This document shows positions 25,952 to 33,395 of a stretch of DNA of 47,395 bases, piece after piece. The stretch covers positions 10,648 through 58,042 of the forward strand of contig NZ_JAGMUJ010000216.1 in the NCBI RefSeq assembly GCF_019049255.1, given 5' to 3'. Position 1 is the first letter of the stretch, and every line of letters begins with the position of its first letter. The position numbers were made by a program, and so were the translations under genes. A model generated the notes under the pieces. That model was not told the origin of the DNA and made no database searches. It worked only from the letters and a program-made list of their open reading frames with translations. The stretch comes from Streptomyces sp. AC558_RSS880 (GTDB lineage: Bacteria; Actinomycetota; Actinomycetes; Streptomycetales; Streptomycetaceae).

Positions 25952-26866
25952 TTACAGGTCGGTCCAGGGGCGGGGTCTGCCGCCGGTCAGGGGCGTCCAC
26001 ACGTTCTGGGCGGGGCCGTGCTGTTCGAGGTCCTCGAGCACGGCGGCTCCCAGCGGCACCTCGCGGGCGAGCGCGGTGACGAGGGGGTGCTGGGCGGTCA
26101 TCGCCTGCAGGTCGCTGATCCTGCCCTCCAATCGGCTGCGGGAGGCGCCGGTGAGGACGAACAGCACGCGGGGGAAGACCGGATACCAGCGCATCCAGCC
26201 GGGCTCCGCGGCGACGTGGCGGCGTCGGCCGACGGGTTGGGCCTCGTACTGATGCAGCCGGGCGTACTCGATCAGTTTCACCGCCAGGCGCTCGCCGCTC
26301 ATGGTGGCGCGGTCCACCTCCACGAACGCGCGCAGCTTGCGCCGTTGCTCGCCTTTGACGACGGTGTAGTACATGACGGCGTCGGCCACCACCCGCTCCC
26401 CTTCGCCGATGGAGTGCGACACCTCCGGCGTCCAGTCCCAGGGGCCGTGCTCGTGCCCGAGCCGGCGGGCATCGGCGGCGAAGGCCAGATGGGCGCGCAC
26501 CACGGTCAGGGTGTGCGCTGTCTTCAGCGACGCCGCCGTGGTGGAGGTGATCGGGTAGGGGGGCCGCCCCCGCAGGACCGGCAGGTCCCTCGTCAGGCGC
26601 GCGCCGTCGGGTGTGAGGTACCAGGCGTGGGTGGCAGAGCGGTCCGAGCCGGGCAGCACCGTGTAGTCCACGAAACCGTCGGAGCGCAGCTTGTTCAGGG
26701 CACGGGAGACCAGCTGACGGGTGCCGTCCGGGCGCAGCATCCGGCGCAGCTGACCGGTAGTGGCGATGCGGTGCTGAGCGAGCGCGGTCATGATCTGATC
26801 ACTCAAAGCCTCGACTGGGCTGGGAGACAGAGGGGAAACGCGTGTCCTCGAAGCGGAGCGGGGCAT
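25952..26866 (-). CDS. Replication-relaxation (Replic_Relax) family protein
   Basis: A 304-residue protein. ATG 26866 lies 5 bases after AGGAAG; an in-frame GTG at 26887 would place that site inside the gene. An N-terminal winged helix (LSDQIMTALAQHRIATTGQLRR, shown in part: HRIATTGQLRRML, then VSRALNKLRSDGFVDY) is followed by the characteristic middle (WYLTPDGARLTRD, TAHTLTVVRAHLAF) and a nuclease-like segment (VVADAVMYYT, LRAFVEVDRATMS). This matches the Replic_Relax family of actinobacterial plasmids and ICEs, thought to act in plasmid replication or in relaxation for transfer. Its upstream region shares the 45-bp module with the T4SS operon, linking it to conjugation. No conventional relaxase is in the window, so it may fill that role, which is inference. 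The 283 bp downstream to the pentapeptide gene hold nothing evident. Confidence 0.85.
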   Translation of the reverse strand: MPRSASRTRVSPLSPSPVEALSDQIMTALAQHRIATTGQLRRMLRPDGTRQLVSRALNKLRSDGFVDYTVLPGSDRSATHAWYLTPDGARLTRDLPVLRGRPPYPITSTTAASLKTAHTLTVVRAHLAFAADARRLGHEHGPWDWTPEVSHSIGEGERVVADAVMYYTVVKGEQRRKLRAFVEVDRATMSGERLAVKLIEYARLHQYEAQPVGRRRHVAAEPGWMRWYPVFPRVLFVLTGASRSRLEGRISDLQAMTAQHPLVTALAREVPLGAAVLEDLEQHGPAQNVWTPLTGGRPRPWTDL

Positions 26867-26954
26867 GGGAACTTCCTTTCGGCGCACGTGCGGCTTGAGC
26901 CGAGCACGGGCCGTTCGACCGACGGCATCAGTTGCCGACGAGGAAACCCAACAG

Positions 26955-27054
26955 CCCCGACCAGACCACCGACCACCAAGGCCCGACCATGGTCACGAAT
27001 GGAAAACATCCCGGTGGTCGGCGCGTGGTCGGCCCCGTGTCCCCCCGACCACGG
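26955..27054 (-). promoter_or_regulatory. 45-bp module and CCGACCAC cluster upstream of Replic_Relax
   Basis: Positions 26955-26999 match 18435-18479 at 43 of 45 bases. They are followed, as there, by GTGGTCGG octamers (about 27011 and 27020) and a CCGACCAC copy (about 27046). The module begins about 90 bp before ATG 26866 in the same orientation relative to the gene as at the T4SS operon. A shared operator, and so co-regulation, is the likely meaning. Confidence 0.6.
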
Positions 27055-27109
27055 ACTTCTTGGGTTGCACAGACGGCAGGAGCCGAGCAGTGGCCGGGCG
27101 ATGGCCGGT

Positions 27110-27133
27110 CCGCAGCAGCATCTGCTGCTGCGG
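27110..27133. terminator. CAG/CTG inverted repeat
   Basis: Arms CCGCAGCAGCA and TGCTGCTGCGG (11 bp) are separated by 2 bases, downstream of the HTH gene that ends at 27261. It could terminate that transcript before the Replic_Relax control region. No U-tract is seen. Confidence 0.4.
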
Positions 27134-27260
27134 GGCGTAGTGGCGAGCTACGCCATGCCGGCCATCGTTGCGGTATCCGGCCCGCACGGGGATCAACAAC
27201 CCATAGCCGGAGACCGCGTTTGTGAGGGGCTGTGAGCGAGTTGCTTCCCTGCCCGTTGTG

Positions 27261-27962
27261 TTATTTGACCTTGCGCTGGGCGGCCTGCTCGAGGACGCGC
27301 CGGCGCGTCCACCGACGGTATCCGCCCTTCTCGCTGTATGCATCGACGGTATTCAACAGTGGCAGGTTGCCCTGGGCGAGGCTGCTGCTGAATGTGTTGA
27401 TGCTTTTGAACCCGAGCAGGACGGCGGCCTGAGAGGCCCCCAGAAGTTCGTCCGGATCACCATCGACGGGCACATCCGGGGGAAGTGCGGCGGAGCGCTT
27501 GGCGTTGCTGCGCTTGCCGCGGCCGGGCCGGGTCGTCATCCAGTCCAAAAGCGTCTGTACTCGCCACAGATGCCGGCGGTAGGGCCGCTCAGGTGTGCCA
27601 AGTTCCTCGACGACGTCAGGCTCGGGAAAGTAGCCGGGGTGCTCCCGGATGTAGGTCGTGACCTGCTTGGAGCTCTTGTAGCCCAGAAACCGTGATGCCT
27701 GGGCGGCGTTGAGCAGCTCGTTCGGGTCGCGGGTGGGCGGCTTGTGATCCTGGAAGCGGGACAGCTTGCGCTGGGCGATCCACTTGTCCACCTCGTCCTT
27801 GTTCCATAGCCGGGCCCGGCCGCGGCCACGCTGCCCGACGGCCTCGGGAAAGCCGTTGGTCTCCCGCTCGGCGTACAGGCGGCTGACGCTCTGCGCGCTC
27901 AGTCCGTGTTCCGCGCGGATCCCTGCAGCGTCGATGAGGCGTGGCGCGGATTGGGCAGCCAT
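27261..27962 (-). CDS. DNA-binding protein with three excisionase-like HTH units
   Basis: About 233 residues from ATG 27962; upstream in-frame starts (28019, 28034) lack ribosome sites. Three MerR/excisionase-like (HTH_17-type) units are visible. The first is about residues 8-66 (LIDAAGIRAEHGLSAQSVSR, ending LWNKDEVDKWIAQRK). The second starts near 79 (DPNELLNAAQASRFLGYKSS) and the third near 167 (DPDELLGASQAAVLLGFKSI); the last two are clear internal duplicates. Three recognition helices in one chain would suit binding to repeated sites, and CCGACCAC-rich repeats lie about 200 bp downstream. A role as regulator of the transfer genes is plausible but unproven. It could also be an excisionase-like or partition accessory factor. 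Confidence 0.7.
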   Translation of the reverse strand: MAAQSAPRLIDAAGIRAEHGLSAQSVSRLYAERETNGFPEAVGQRGRGRARLWNKDEVDKWIAQRKLSRFQDHKPPTRDPNELLNAAQASRFLGYKSSKQVTTYIREHPGYFPEPDVVEELGTPERPYRRHLWRVQTLLDWMTTRPGRGKRSNAKRSAALPPDVPVDGDPDELLGASQAAVLLGFKSINTFSSSLAQGNLPLLNTVDAYSEKGGYRRWTRRRVLEQAAQRKVK

Positions 27963-28227
27963 GACCTGAACATCCCGTCGTGTAGCGAGGAGCCGGCCCG
28001 TCCGGCTCACGTCGCTCATAATGGCGTAAGTCACATGGTGAAGTCCAGCCGATCGACACTTTTCAGGTCAGCCGGCCCGGGCCTGCCTCGGGTATCAGCC
28101 TGTCTGCCCGGTGGTGGCGTTTTGAGGTGTCAGCGACTGGGACATCACAGGGCGAAGGCGGTGGACCATGGCTTGGTGGTCTTCTCGGAACGGTCAGAAT
28201 TTCGATCCCGAGACGTCGACCCCCGAC

Positions 28228-28273
28228 GGCGTGGGCGGCCCGGGTGTGCCAGCGCGCCCGGGCCGCCCACGCC
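28228..28273 (-). terminator. Strong 17-bp-stem terminator of the PP-loop operon
   Basis: Arms GGCGTGGGCGGCCCGGG (28228-28244) and their exact complement (28257-28273) enclose a 12-base loop. It lies about 60 bp beyond the stop of the last gene (28332) of the SSB/PP-loop group. It is among the longest perfect stems in the window and a confident intrinsic terminator. The rest of 27963-28331 shows no gene. Confidence 0.75.
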
Positions 28274-28331
28274 GGATGCCAAAGGGCCGCATGCCCACCG
28301 TTTGCCTCGGGTCTAGGTCGTGGACGAGACG

Positions 28332-28676
28332 TCACTCCTCAGGGAGAAGGCTGATCCCTCGGCGGGCGGCGTCTTCCACCATGGCGGAGTAGGCGAGTGC
28401 TGCAGGGGTCATGTCCCACTCGGCCAGGGCGAGGAGCAGCACCATTTCCGCATGGTCCCGTGTGGCGTCGTAGGGGACTTTGGCCGCATCGGCTGCGGCC
28501 GCGAGGTCGGTGGTGGACAGTCCCTGCAGGCGGGTCGCGGTCGCCTGGTGAGTCTCCTGCAGGCCCTGGTGGTAGAGGACGTTGCCTTCGCGCAGCAGGT
28601 CCAGGAGGTCCTCGCCGTCGGCGGCTGGTGCGGCAGCGGACAGTTCCAAAAGGCGCTGGGTGCTCGTTGTCATCAT
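28332..28676 (-). CDS. Small helical hypothetical protein of the PP-loop operon
   Basis: A 114-residue, mainly helical acidic protein (TQRLLELSAAAPAADGEDLL, then LLREGNVLYHQGLQETHQAT) from ATG 28676 (ATG 28673 is equivalent), with GAGAGG about 9 bases upstream. No membrane segment or metal motif. It begins 15 bp after the first PP-loop gene ends and is followed by the 17-bp-stem terminator, so it is the last gene of that operon. I recognise no family. The tight linkage suggests a partner or regulator of the PP-loop enzymes, which is inference. Confidence 0.65.
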   Translation of the reverse strand: MMTTSTQRLLELSAAAPAADGEDLLDLLREGNVLYHQGLQETHQATATRLQGLSTTDLAAAADAAKVPYDATRDHAEMVLLLALAEWDMTPAALAYSAMVEDAARRGISLLPEE

Positions 28677-28691
28677 GGTCAGTATGCCTCT

Positions 28692-29726
28692 CTAGAAGGG
28701 TTGGGAAGGAAGGTCGGGGGCGGTGGGGCCTGCAGCGCAGCCGCCGCAGGCCGGGCCGGAGGCCGGGCGGGCGGCGAGGTGGACGGCCTTGCGGGGTGAC
28801 TGTTGCAGGGCGGTGCGGATCTGCCTCTCCAGCAGGTCCATGTCGGGGCAGTCGTCGGGCAGGACGATGCCCGGGTCGGGGGCGGTGGGCAGGCGGCTTT
28901 GTTCGATCAGGTCGGTGATGCGCCAGTCGGGACGGAAGCTGTCGCCGCGGGCGGATTCGACCTCGGCGTACAGCTCGGCGAGCCGGGGCCGGCGGGCGAT
29001 GGCCAGCAGCAGGTCCCGCTTGGATGCGAACACACACAGCGAACAGGAGCAGCGGCTGGTGCCCTTGAAGTCCCCGGCACCGGGGAAGGAGTCGTAGGTC
29101 CAGTGGTAGGGCAGGGGAGCGTCCTGGTACCACTCCAGGACCGCGGCGGTGGGCCAGTCTTTCACCGGCAGCCACTCGTCCACGATCCGTGCGCCGTTGG
29201 TCAGGACATTGCGGTAGGCGGGGTGCTGGGCGCGGTCGCGGCTCTCGTCGGCCCGCAGCCCCATGACCTTCAGGATCCGCACGGGCCGGCCGAGCTCGCG
29301 GCGCAGCCGGCGCACCAGAGGAGTCCAGGCGGTGGAGATGATCGACTCCTTGGCGTACTTGCGGCAGTAGGGGCTGCCCATGCGGGGGAAGCGGCCGTAG
29401 GCGGCGATCTCGGTGAGCAGGAACGCGGGCCGCGCGACCTCCACATGGCGGTCGGGCGGGATGCCACAGGCTGCGCTCTGGGCGGCGGCGAGCTCGGACA
29501 TCGACGCATAGCGCGTGCCGTCGACGTGCACGGCCGGCCACTCCAGCGGCCCGAGCGTGGCGTGATAGCTGATCACCCGGTCGGTGACCCCGGCCGCCAC
29601 GGCGTCCTGCATGAACGACCACAGCATCACACCGCTGTCCTTGCCGCCGGACAGCTGCGGGGCGAGCAGGTCGTAGGCGGCCAGGTCCGGGGTGTCGGAC
29701 GGGCAGACGGTGGGGCGTACGGGCAT
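28692..29726 (-). CDS. PAPS-reductase/DndC-like PP-loop enzyme
   Basis: A 344-residue adenine-nucleotide alpha-hydrolase superfamily protein; ATG 29726 follows GGAG with 6-base spacing. The PP-loop SGGKDS is at residues 26-31. Further family elements are SPYCRKYAK (Cys121), GLRADESRDR (157-166), VKDWPTAAVLEWYQD (188-202) and CSCSLC (226-231). The cysteines fit an iron-sulfur cluster as in PAPS reductases and DndC. Such enzymes adenylate or reduce sulfate-type substrates, or install sulfur in nucleic acids. No other sulfate-assimilation or dnd gene is present, so a nucleic-acid modification role is more likely than sulfate assimilation, but unproven. A second PP-loop protein lies just upstream and SSB above that. 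Confidence 0.82.
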   Translation of the reverse strand: MPVRPTVCPSDTPDLAAYDLLAPQLSGGKDSGVMLWSFMQDAVAAGVTDRVISYHATLGPLEWPAVHVDGTRYASMSELAAAQSAACGIPPDRHVEVARPAFLLTEIAAYGRFPRMGSPYCRKYAKESIISTAWTPLVRRLRRELGRPVRILKVMGLRADESRDRAQHPAYRNVLTNGARIVDEWLPVKDWPTAAVLEWYQDAPLPYHWTYDSFPGAGDFKGTSRCSCSLCVFASKRDLLLAIARRPRLAELYAEVESARGDSFRPDWRITDLIEQSRLPTAPDPGIVLPDDCPDMDLLERQIRTALQQSPRKAVHLAARPASGPACGGCAAGPTAPDLPSQPF

Positions 29727-29759
29727 GACTGCTCCAAAGAAGGCAGAGGAGGAGAGGGA

Positions 29760-30980
29760 TCAGGCGAGGGGGAGCCGGGCGGCGGAGCCGGAGAGCAGGG
29801 CGCGCCACTCGCGCTCGAAGCACTTGTCCTGCTTGTCGATCACGCGGGCGGGGGCGGTGACGAACAGTTCCTCCGCCATCGGCCAGGCCTCACGGCGGGG
29901 GCGCAGCCAGGCACGGGCGCGCCCGTAGAGAGGGTCGTGCTCGACGTCGACGCCGTGCCGCTCGGACACGGTGATCAGCCGCCGGGCCAGCTGCCGCGGG
30001 CGGCCGATGTCGACGCGCTCGGTGGAGCGCATCACCGGCCGGCGCTTGCCGGACTCGGACAGCAGGAACAGGCGGCGCACGTGGTAGAGCGCCCAGGGCA
30101 CATCGAGCTCGCGCTCGAACGCCTCCACGCACGCGCGGTCCCTGGGCCGGGCGGGGTCGAGGAGCTCCAGCAGGCTGCGCTTGCCGTACAGCCTGGCGTT
30201 GGGGTTCAGGCTCATCGCCGTGTACTCCAGGCGCAGCACCTCACCGGCGATGTCCGGGTGCGAGCGCATGCGCTCCAGATGGGCGGGCAGCGCGCCCATG
30301 GAGACCGGGAAGCAGCAGAAGGTGCAGTACGACTTCGGCCAGTGCACGCCGAAGCGCTCCAGGAGGTAGTCCTCGCACTGCCGGCGGTGCCAGCCCCAGT
30401 CGATGAGCGGATAGACCCCGGTGCGCCCAGGAATCTTGGAGGCGGCCGCGTCGCCGAAGCGACGCCCGGGCTCGTCGGCGTTGAAGCCCATGATCTGCCG
30501 GAACGGGCGCCCGCCCATCACCTGCACGAGCCACCGGTCGCCGACCTCGCCCTTGGCACGCAGGCTGCATTTGCGGGTGCCGGCCTGCTGGGGGACGGTG
30601 CCGACGGACTCCAGCTCGTCCCACAGCGTCCACGGACCGCGGGCGAAGAGCCGCTCGGGGCGGCGGGAGTCGTCCAGGACCGTGATGCCGGCCGCCTTCA
30701 GATGCCCGGAGCGGGACAGCTGCACGAACCGCACCCCGTGTTCGCGCAGCAGCGGCAGCATGAACTCCTCCACCAGCATCCGGGTCTCGGGCCACTCGCT
30801 GCCGGTGGCCATGTACAGCACGGCGGTGCGCTCCAGGTCGATGCCGTACGCGGATGGGTCGGTGAGCATGCGCGCGAGGCAGGCGGTGGAGTCGGCGCCC
30901 AGGCCCCAGTTGATGACGGTGTCCACCTCGTCGGCGGTGCTCAGGCCGGGCAGCGACGGCGTGTAGAGGGCTATAGACAT
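29760..30980 (-). CDS. Second PP-loop (PAPS-reductase-like) protein with variant motif
   Basis: A 406-residue protein; ATG 30980 is preceded by AGGAG about 12 bases upstream. The PP-loop is altered to WGLGADSTACL (25-35), where SGGxDS would be expected, so ATP use may differ. The remaining layout parallels the neighbour: RKCSLRAK (136-143), GFNADEPGRR (165-174), PLIDWGWHRRQCEDYL (191-206) and YCTFCCFPVS (218-227). The cysteines again suit an iron-sulfur cluster. Two related but diverged enzymes side by side imply a two-step or heteromeric activity. Substrate unknown. Alternatives are tRNA or DNA thiolation, or a phage-type nucleotide modification. Confidence 0.78.
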   Translation of the reverse strand: MSIALYTPSLPGLSTADEVDTVINWGLGADSTACLARMLTDPSAYGIDLERTAVLYMATGSEWPETRMLVEEFMLPLLREHGVRFVQLSRSGHLKAAGITVLDDSRRPERLFARGPWTLWDELESVGTVPQQAGTRKCSLRAKGEVGDRWLVQVMGGRPFRQIMGFNADEPGRRFGDAAASKIPGRTGVYPLIDWGWHRRQCEDYLLERFGVHWPKSYCTFCCFPVSMGALPAHLERMRSHPDIAGEVLRLEYTAMSLNPNARLYGKRSLLELLDPARPRDRACVEAFERELDVPWALYHVRRLFLLSESGKRRPVMRSTERVDIGRPRQLARRLITVSERHGVDVEHDPLYGRARAWLRPRREAWPMAEELFVTAPARVIDKQDKCFEREWRALLSGSAARLPLA

Positions 30981-30989
30981 GGCGGTTGC

Positions 30990-31127
30990 TCACTCCTTCG
31001 CGTTCTGCTCGGGCAGGCGGTGGGCGGGGATGATGAAGACCAGGTCGTGGGCGGGCCACGGGTCGCAGGCCTGGCAGGGGCGGCCGAGGGAAGTTGTGGG
31101 GCGCCGGGAGGCGAACCAGCGCCCCAC
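30990..31127 (-). CDS. Possible 45-residue zinc-knuckle protein
   Basis: An open frame from GTG 31127 to the TGA at 30990 encodes GRWFASRRP and RPCQACDPWPAHDLVFIIP and ends nine bases before the PP-loop start; its last codons overlap that gene's AGGAG. CxxC and the hydrophobic VFII strand look protein-like. The proposed start lies in a 9-bp hairpin stem (31096-31104/31119-31127) within repetitive DNA, so it could be spurious. Confidence 0.3.
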   Translation of the reverse strand: MGRWFASRRPTTSLGRPCQACDPWPAHDLVFIIPAHRLPEQNAKE

Positions 31128-31265
31128 GAGGTGGGGCGGGTGAAGGGGGAGAGCGCTACCGGCGGGTGAGCCGGTGCCGCACCGAGTGGCGCGGTGAAGG
31201 GGAGGAGCGGCGGTGCGGTACCGGCAGGCGAACCGGTGCCGTACCCGGCGGCGAAGTGAAGGGCG
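31104..31265. repeat. Three degenerate ~58-bp tandem repeats
   Basis: Units beginning at about 31104, 31159 and 31221 share GGCRGGYGARCC, then GCGCCCCAC or GGTGCCGYACC, then a GTGAAGGG stretch. Each unit can form a hairpin, and units 2 and 3 can pair through GGTGCCGCACC/GGTGCGGTACC. They separate SSB from the PP-loop genes and may act as an attenuator or terminator. Confidence 0.5.
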
Positions 31266-31277
31266 GAAGGGAAGGGG

Positions 31278-31817
31278 TCAGGGGCCGACGTCGGCCGGAG
31301 TACGGGCGGCGGGGTGGTGCCATCCGGCGGTCCGCCGCCGCTCCCACCAGGCGGGCGGGCCGCTCGCCTGACCGGCGGCCGGGCCACCAGCACCCATCCC
31401 GGCGGGCTGCGCCGCTGCGGGGGCAGCGACCGAAGCGACCGAAGCGGTGGGGGAGATGGGGGCGGCGGCGGCCGGGCTGGGCAGGCTGGTCTCGGTGTAG
31501 GCGATGCGCTGGCGCAGGCTGATACCGAGGTCGTCCACGCTCAGGTAGACGGCGTTCTCCCGGATCTCGGTGATGCGCCCCGTGACCAGGACGTTGACCC
31601 CGTCGGTGAGGGACTCGGTGGCGTTGCGGGCCAAGCCCCGCCAGGCGGTGCACACGTAGCGGATCGCGGTCCCGTCGCGCCACTGCCGCGCGGCTGCGTC
31701 CCACTGGGTGGGGGTCTGGGTGAGGCGGAACCGGCAGACGGCGACACCGGAGTCGGTGAAGCGGACTTCCACGTCGCCGGTGACGGTGCCGGACACGTGC
31801 GTGACGGACGGGGCCAT
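31278..31817 (-). CDS. ssb: Single-stranded DNA-binding protein
   Basis: A 179-residue SSB. ATG 31817 follows a near-perfect AGGAGGT. The OB-fold occupies residues 1-110 (VSGTVTGDVEVRFTDSGVAV, FRLTQTPTQWD, YVCTAWRGLARNATESL, VLVTGRITEI). A low-complexity Ala/Pro/Gly linker follows. The end (PADVGP) lacks the usual acidic DDDIPF-like tip, so partner recruitment may differ from the chromosomal SSB. An AT-rich promoter lies 20-50 bp upstream, giving a very short leader. It probably protects ssDNA during transfer or telomere patching, and heads the transcript that includes the PP-loop enzymes. Confidence 0.92.
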   Translation of the reverse strand: MAPSVTHVSGTVTGDVEVRFTDSGVAVCRFRLTQTPTQWDAAARQWRDGTAIRYVCTAWRGLARNATESLTDGVNVLVTGRITEIRENAVYLSVDDLGISLRQRIAYTETSLPSPAAAAPISPTASVASVAAPAAAQPAGMGAGGPAAGQASGPPAWWERRRTAGWHHPAARTPADVGP

Positions 31818-31837
31818 ACGAACACCTCCTTGTTCCC

Positions 31838-31865
31838 ATAATAGCTACTTACTTGGATGGGTCAA
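31838..31865 (-). promoter_or_regulatory. SSB promoter, conserved type
   Basis: On the minus strand, TTGACC (31865-31860), 16 bp, then TATTAT (31843-31838). The same spacing and -10 occur at 37796-37769 and 38973-38946. It drives SSB with a leader of roughly 15 bases. Confidence 0.7.
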
Positions 31866-32086
31866 TCCCCCTTTCGCTGCGCTCCGGCGGCGTGGAGGGC
31901 GGTACGGCCGGCGAGCCGTCGAAGGCGGGCCTTCCACGCGGGGACGCGTGCCAGGGCCGGCCGCGCCCCGAGAGTGCTGAACACGGTGGCGTCCTCGACC
32001 TCCACCTGGAGCGGGAGCGTATGGTCGGGGTGGACGAGCTGCTGGTCGACGGTGTCGAGATGTACCGAGACCCGGGCGGCCCGCAT
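31862..32086 (-). CDS. Small hypothetical protein upstream of SSB
   Basis: 74 residues from ATG 32086: starts MRAARVSVHLDTVDQQL and contains LPLQVEVEDATVFSTLG and a basic end (WKARLRRLAGRTALHAAGAQ). Coding-like sequence continues upstream of the ATG (VLLAGILAFAYLDTG) without a usual start, so the true N-terminus may use a rare codon or be lost. The stop overlaps the SSB promoter. Family unknown. Confidence 0.45.
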   Translation of the reverse strand: MRAARVSVHLDTVDQQLVHPDHTLPLQVEVEDATVFSTLGARPALARVPAWKARLRRLAGRTALHAAGAQRKGD

Positions 32087-32195
32087 GCCGGTGTCCAGGT
32101 AGGCGAAGGCGAGGATCCCTGCCAGGAGGACGCTGTGCGCCTGAGCCGGAGCGTGTAGGGCCGATGCGCCGGCTTTCCCGACGGCGTATTGCGGG

Positions 32196-33110
32196 TTATG
32201 TGGGGGCTCTGTCGACTTCGATGGCCGGGCGGAGCTCTGTAGGTGGCTCGCGCTGGTCTTCTAGCCAGGCATTGAGGTGTCGTGCTGCTGCGGCGAGTTC
32301 AGCCGGTGCGTCGGCCCCCAGCGCTTGAATGCGTTCTACCAGGTCGTCAGCCCTGTGGCGGAGATCATGCGCAGGAGGCTGGGCAGTCGCGGGTGCGCGT
32401 ACCTTCGGCGATGGAGCTGGAAGGTTTGGAGCCAGGGAACCCACGCTCGCTTGGGCCAGCAAGTCGAGAGCCTGATCGCCGTACTGGACAGCCTGATCAT
32501 GCAGCAAGGGCTGCAGGACGGTACGCCGTTCCTCCTGCTCGACCGCGTCCAGCTCGGCCTGTTCCGCCGCCTGTACGGTCTGAACGTAGTACTCCAGGCG
32601 GCTGATCCGGTCGGCGATCGCACTCCGCGCTGAGTCGAGGGGCTGGGCAGGAACGCTGGAAAGCGGGCCTGCGTCGATGTTGTCGGCCTGCCTCTCCAGT
32701 ACGGTGACTTTGGCCGTCAACTCGGCATACGACCAGAGCAGTTGCGTGAGTGCCCACACCTCGTCCCGCACGGTGGCGCGCGCCACCTCGTCGTGGATCA
32801 TGGCAGCCGTCAGGCGGTCGAGGCTCTCCTGGTATGGCTCCAACTCTCTCCATAGCACCGGTTTTTTGACGACGCGGTAGCCTCCGCGGTGGCGAGCGGC
32901 AGCCCGATAGCCGTCCCGGTAGCACAGCCACCTGTAGGAATCCCCTTGCTCGCGCCGCTTGGGCGGCCGGCCTGCCCATTTAGGCCTGTCAGGAACGGGT
33001 CCCTCAGGGGGCGGAAGCAGTTCCGGCGGCACGCTGGCGATGAGCGCGGCGTCCTCGGCAGACACGAGCGGGTCGATCAGTACATGAAGGACGTGATCGG
33101 CTTGCGACAT
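32196..33110 (-). CDS. Coiled-coil hypothetical protein
   Basis: A 304-residue soluble protein; ATG 33110 follows GGAGG at 6 bases, and upstream starts lack such a site. The N-terminal third (HVLIDPLVSAEDAALIAS, RWLCYRDGYRAAARHRGGYR) is compact and basic. Residues about 110-225 are long heptad-like helices (VWALTQLLWSYAELTAKVT, RLEYYVQTVQAAEQAELDA), probably a coiled coil. The C-terminus is another helical pair (RADDLVERIQALGAD, AARHLNAWLEDQ). No enzyme motif. It could be a structural or adaptor protein of the element; I do not recognise the family. Confidence 0.65.
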   Translation of the reverse strand: MSQADHVLHVLIDPLVSAEDAALIASVPPELLPPPEGPVPDRPKWAGRPPKRREQGDSYRWLCYRDGYRAAARHRGGYRVVKKPVLWRELEPYQESLDRLTAAMIHDEVARATVRDEVWALTQLLWSYAELTAKVTVLERQADNIDAGPLSSVPAQPLDSARSAIADRISRLEYYVQTVQAAEQAELDAVEQEERRTVLQPLLHDQAVQYGDQALDLLAQASVGSLAPNLPAPSPKVRAPATAQPPAHDLRHRADDLVERIQALGADAPAELAAAARHLNAWLEDQREPPTELRPAIEVDRAPT

Positions 33111-33165
33111 GGGGGCCTCCATTGTGAGGCGCTGGGCCGTCACCATCGTCGGCGGATCTGCAGAC

Positions 33166-33197
33166 AGGATATGACGCTCTTGATGGGTGGCTGTCAA
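33166..33197 (-). promoter_or_regulatory. Possible promoter of the coiled-coil gene
   Basis: A consensus -35 TTGACA (33197-33192) is followed by TCATAT with a 17-bp spacer or TATCCT with 20 bp. It lies 60-90 bp before ATG 33110. The -10 match is weak. Confidence 0.4.
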
Positions 33198-33219
33198 TCT
33201 CGTCGGCAGCCAGAGCGCG

Positions 33220-33366
33220 TCATGACCGGCAGCTGTGGTGCACGGCCCACTCCTTGATGTCCGCGCCGGGCCATTCGCCGGTGCGTTCCTGGAGGTCGTC
33301 CAGCAGCTCGGCCAGTTCGATGACGGCCGCGCCTTCGGGTATGGCCGGGTCCGGTGTGATCGACAC
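33220..33366 (-). CDS. 48-residue acidic small protein
   Basis: Starting at GTG 33366 behind AGGAG with 6-base spacing, the frame reads MSITPDPAIPEGAAVIELA, then ELLDDLQERTGEWPGADI and ends HHSCRS. Composition and periodicity are protein-like, and it fits neatly between the neighbouring genes at 33396 and 33110 on the same strand. It is mostly one acidic amphipathic helix. Function unknown. Confidence 0.6.
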   Translation of the reverse strand: MSITPDPAIPEGAAVIELAELLDDLQERTGEWPGADIKEWAVHHSCRS

Positions 33367-33395
33367 AGCTGTCTCCTTTCATGCGGCAGGGGTGG

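Noticed and set aside
28803..31169. 788-codon plus-strand open frame
   Set aside because: Antisense to the two PP-loop genes, with no domain motifs and the typical biased composition of an antisense frame.
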